A stretch of 5,912 nucleotides of DNA from Kiritimatiellia bacterium (GTDB taxonomy: Bacteria > Verrucomicrobiota > Kiritimatiellia > RFP12 > UBA1067): NCBI GenBank assembly GCA_017965685.1, contig JAGCPM010000222.1, positions 1 to 5,912 on the forward strand, given 5' to 3'. Both the position numbers and the translations under genes were made by a program. This document shows positions 5,889-5,912 of the stretch, one piece after another. The notes under the pieces are model-generated. The model saw only the letters and a program-made list of their open reading frames with translations. It searched no databases and had not been told where the DNA came from. The stretch's first letter is position 1. Every line of letters starts with the position of its first letter.

Positions 5889-5912
5889 ATGAAAGACATA
5901 TTGATTGCGTTC
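5889..5912 (+). CDS. Start of a divergent gene, product unknown
   Basis: Only eight codons (MKDILIAF) are visible before the window ends, too few to name a family. The ATG has an AGGA ribosome site (5876-5879) with 9 nt spacing and lies about 23 nt after the predicted start of a perfect sigma-70 promoter, so a highly expressed gene is expected. It is divergent from lysR, a layout in which LysR regulators often control the neighbour, though its consensus promoter would not need an activator. Confidence 0.6.

Noticed and set aside
5813..5912. Plus-strand start codons at 5813 and 5821
   Set aside because: A purine-rich AAGGAGA precedes 5813, but at 13 nt, and the frame runs through the consensus promoter. 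The frame from 5821 stops at 5884-5886 after 21 codons. The ATG at 5889 fits the promoter and its own ribosome site.

Overview
The window reads as a piece of a Gram-negative bacterial chromosome of moderately high GC. Coding is dense, intergenic gaps are short, and one gene encodes a secreted beta-barrel outer-membrane protein. Use of PdxS (the DXP-independent vitamin B6 route), a short family-2 type ThiF and a DUF3034-type barrel does not fix the phylum. A PVC-group or deltaproteobacterial-like anaerobe is a guess only. I saw no mobile element, CRISPR array, tRNA or rRNA.

Layout: nearly everything lies on the minus strand and is transcribed right to left. In transcription order it is a LysR-type regulator (4843-5745), a MetY-type O-acetylhomoserine sulfhydrylase (3444-4742), a DUF3034-like outer-membrane protein (2532-3401), cysteine synthase CysK (1559-2470), a ThiS-like sulfur carrier ending in Gly-Gly (1350-1562), a short ThiF-like E1 enzyme (749-1348), and PdxS (1-709, cut by the window edge). 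cysK, thiS and thiF are translationally packed: an ATGA overlap, then a 1-nt gap. pdxS follows after 39 nt with a strong Shine-Dalgarno. At the far right a divergent plus-strand gene begins at 5889 behind a perfect consensus sigma-70 promoter; only 8 codons are visible.

The genes form a coherent sulfur-assimilation module. Two PLP enzymes make homocysteine and cysteine. A sulfur carrier and its activating enzyme sit directly behind cysK with no visible thiazole synthase (thiG), and a PLP-synthase gene sits at the end. The arrangement resembles the known protein-thiocarboxylate routes (CysO/CysM in mycobacteria, HcyS/MetY in Wolinella). The most interesting hypothesis is therefore that ThiS here delivers sulfide to CysK and/or MetY, not to thiamine synthesis. 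A perfect LysR-type dyad sits at about -67 from the proposed metY start, and the lysR gene lies directly upstream, so LysR control of metY is plausible.

Three minus-strand genes (cysK, the barrel gene, lysR) share an extended -10 of the form TGATATA(A/C)(T/G). This suggests each has its own promoter in addition to any read-through.
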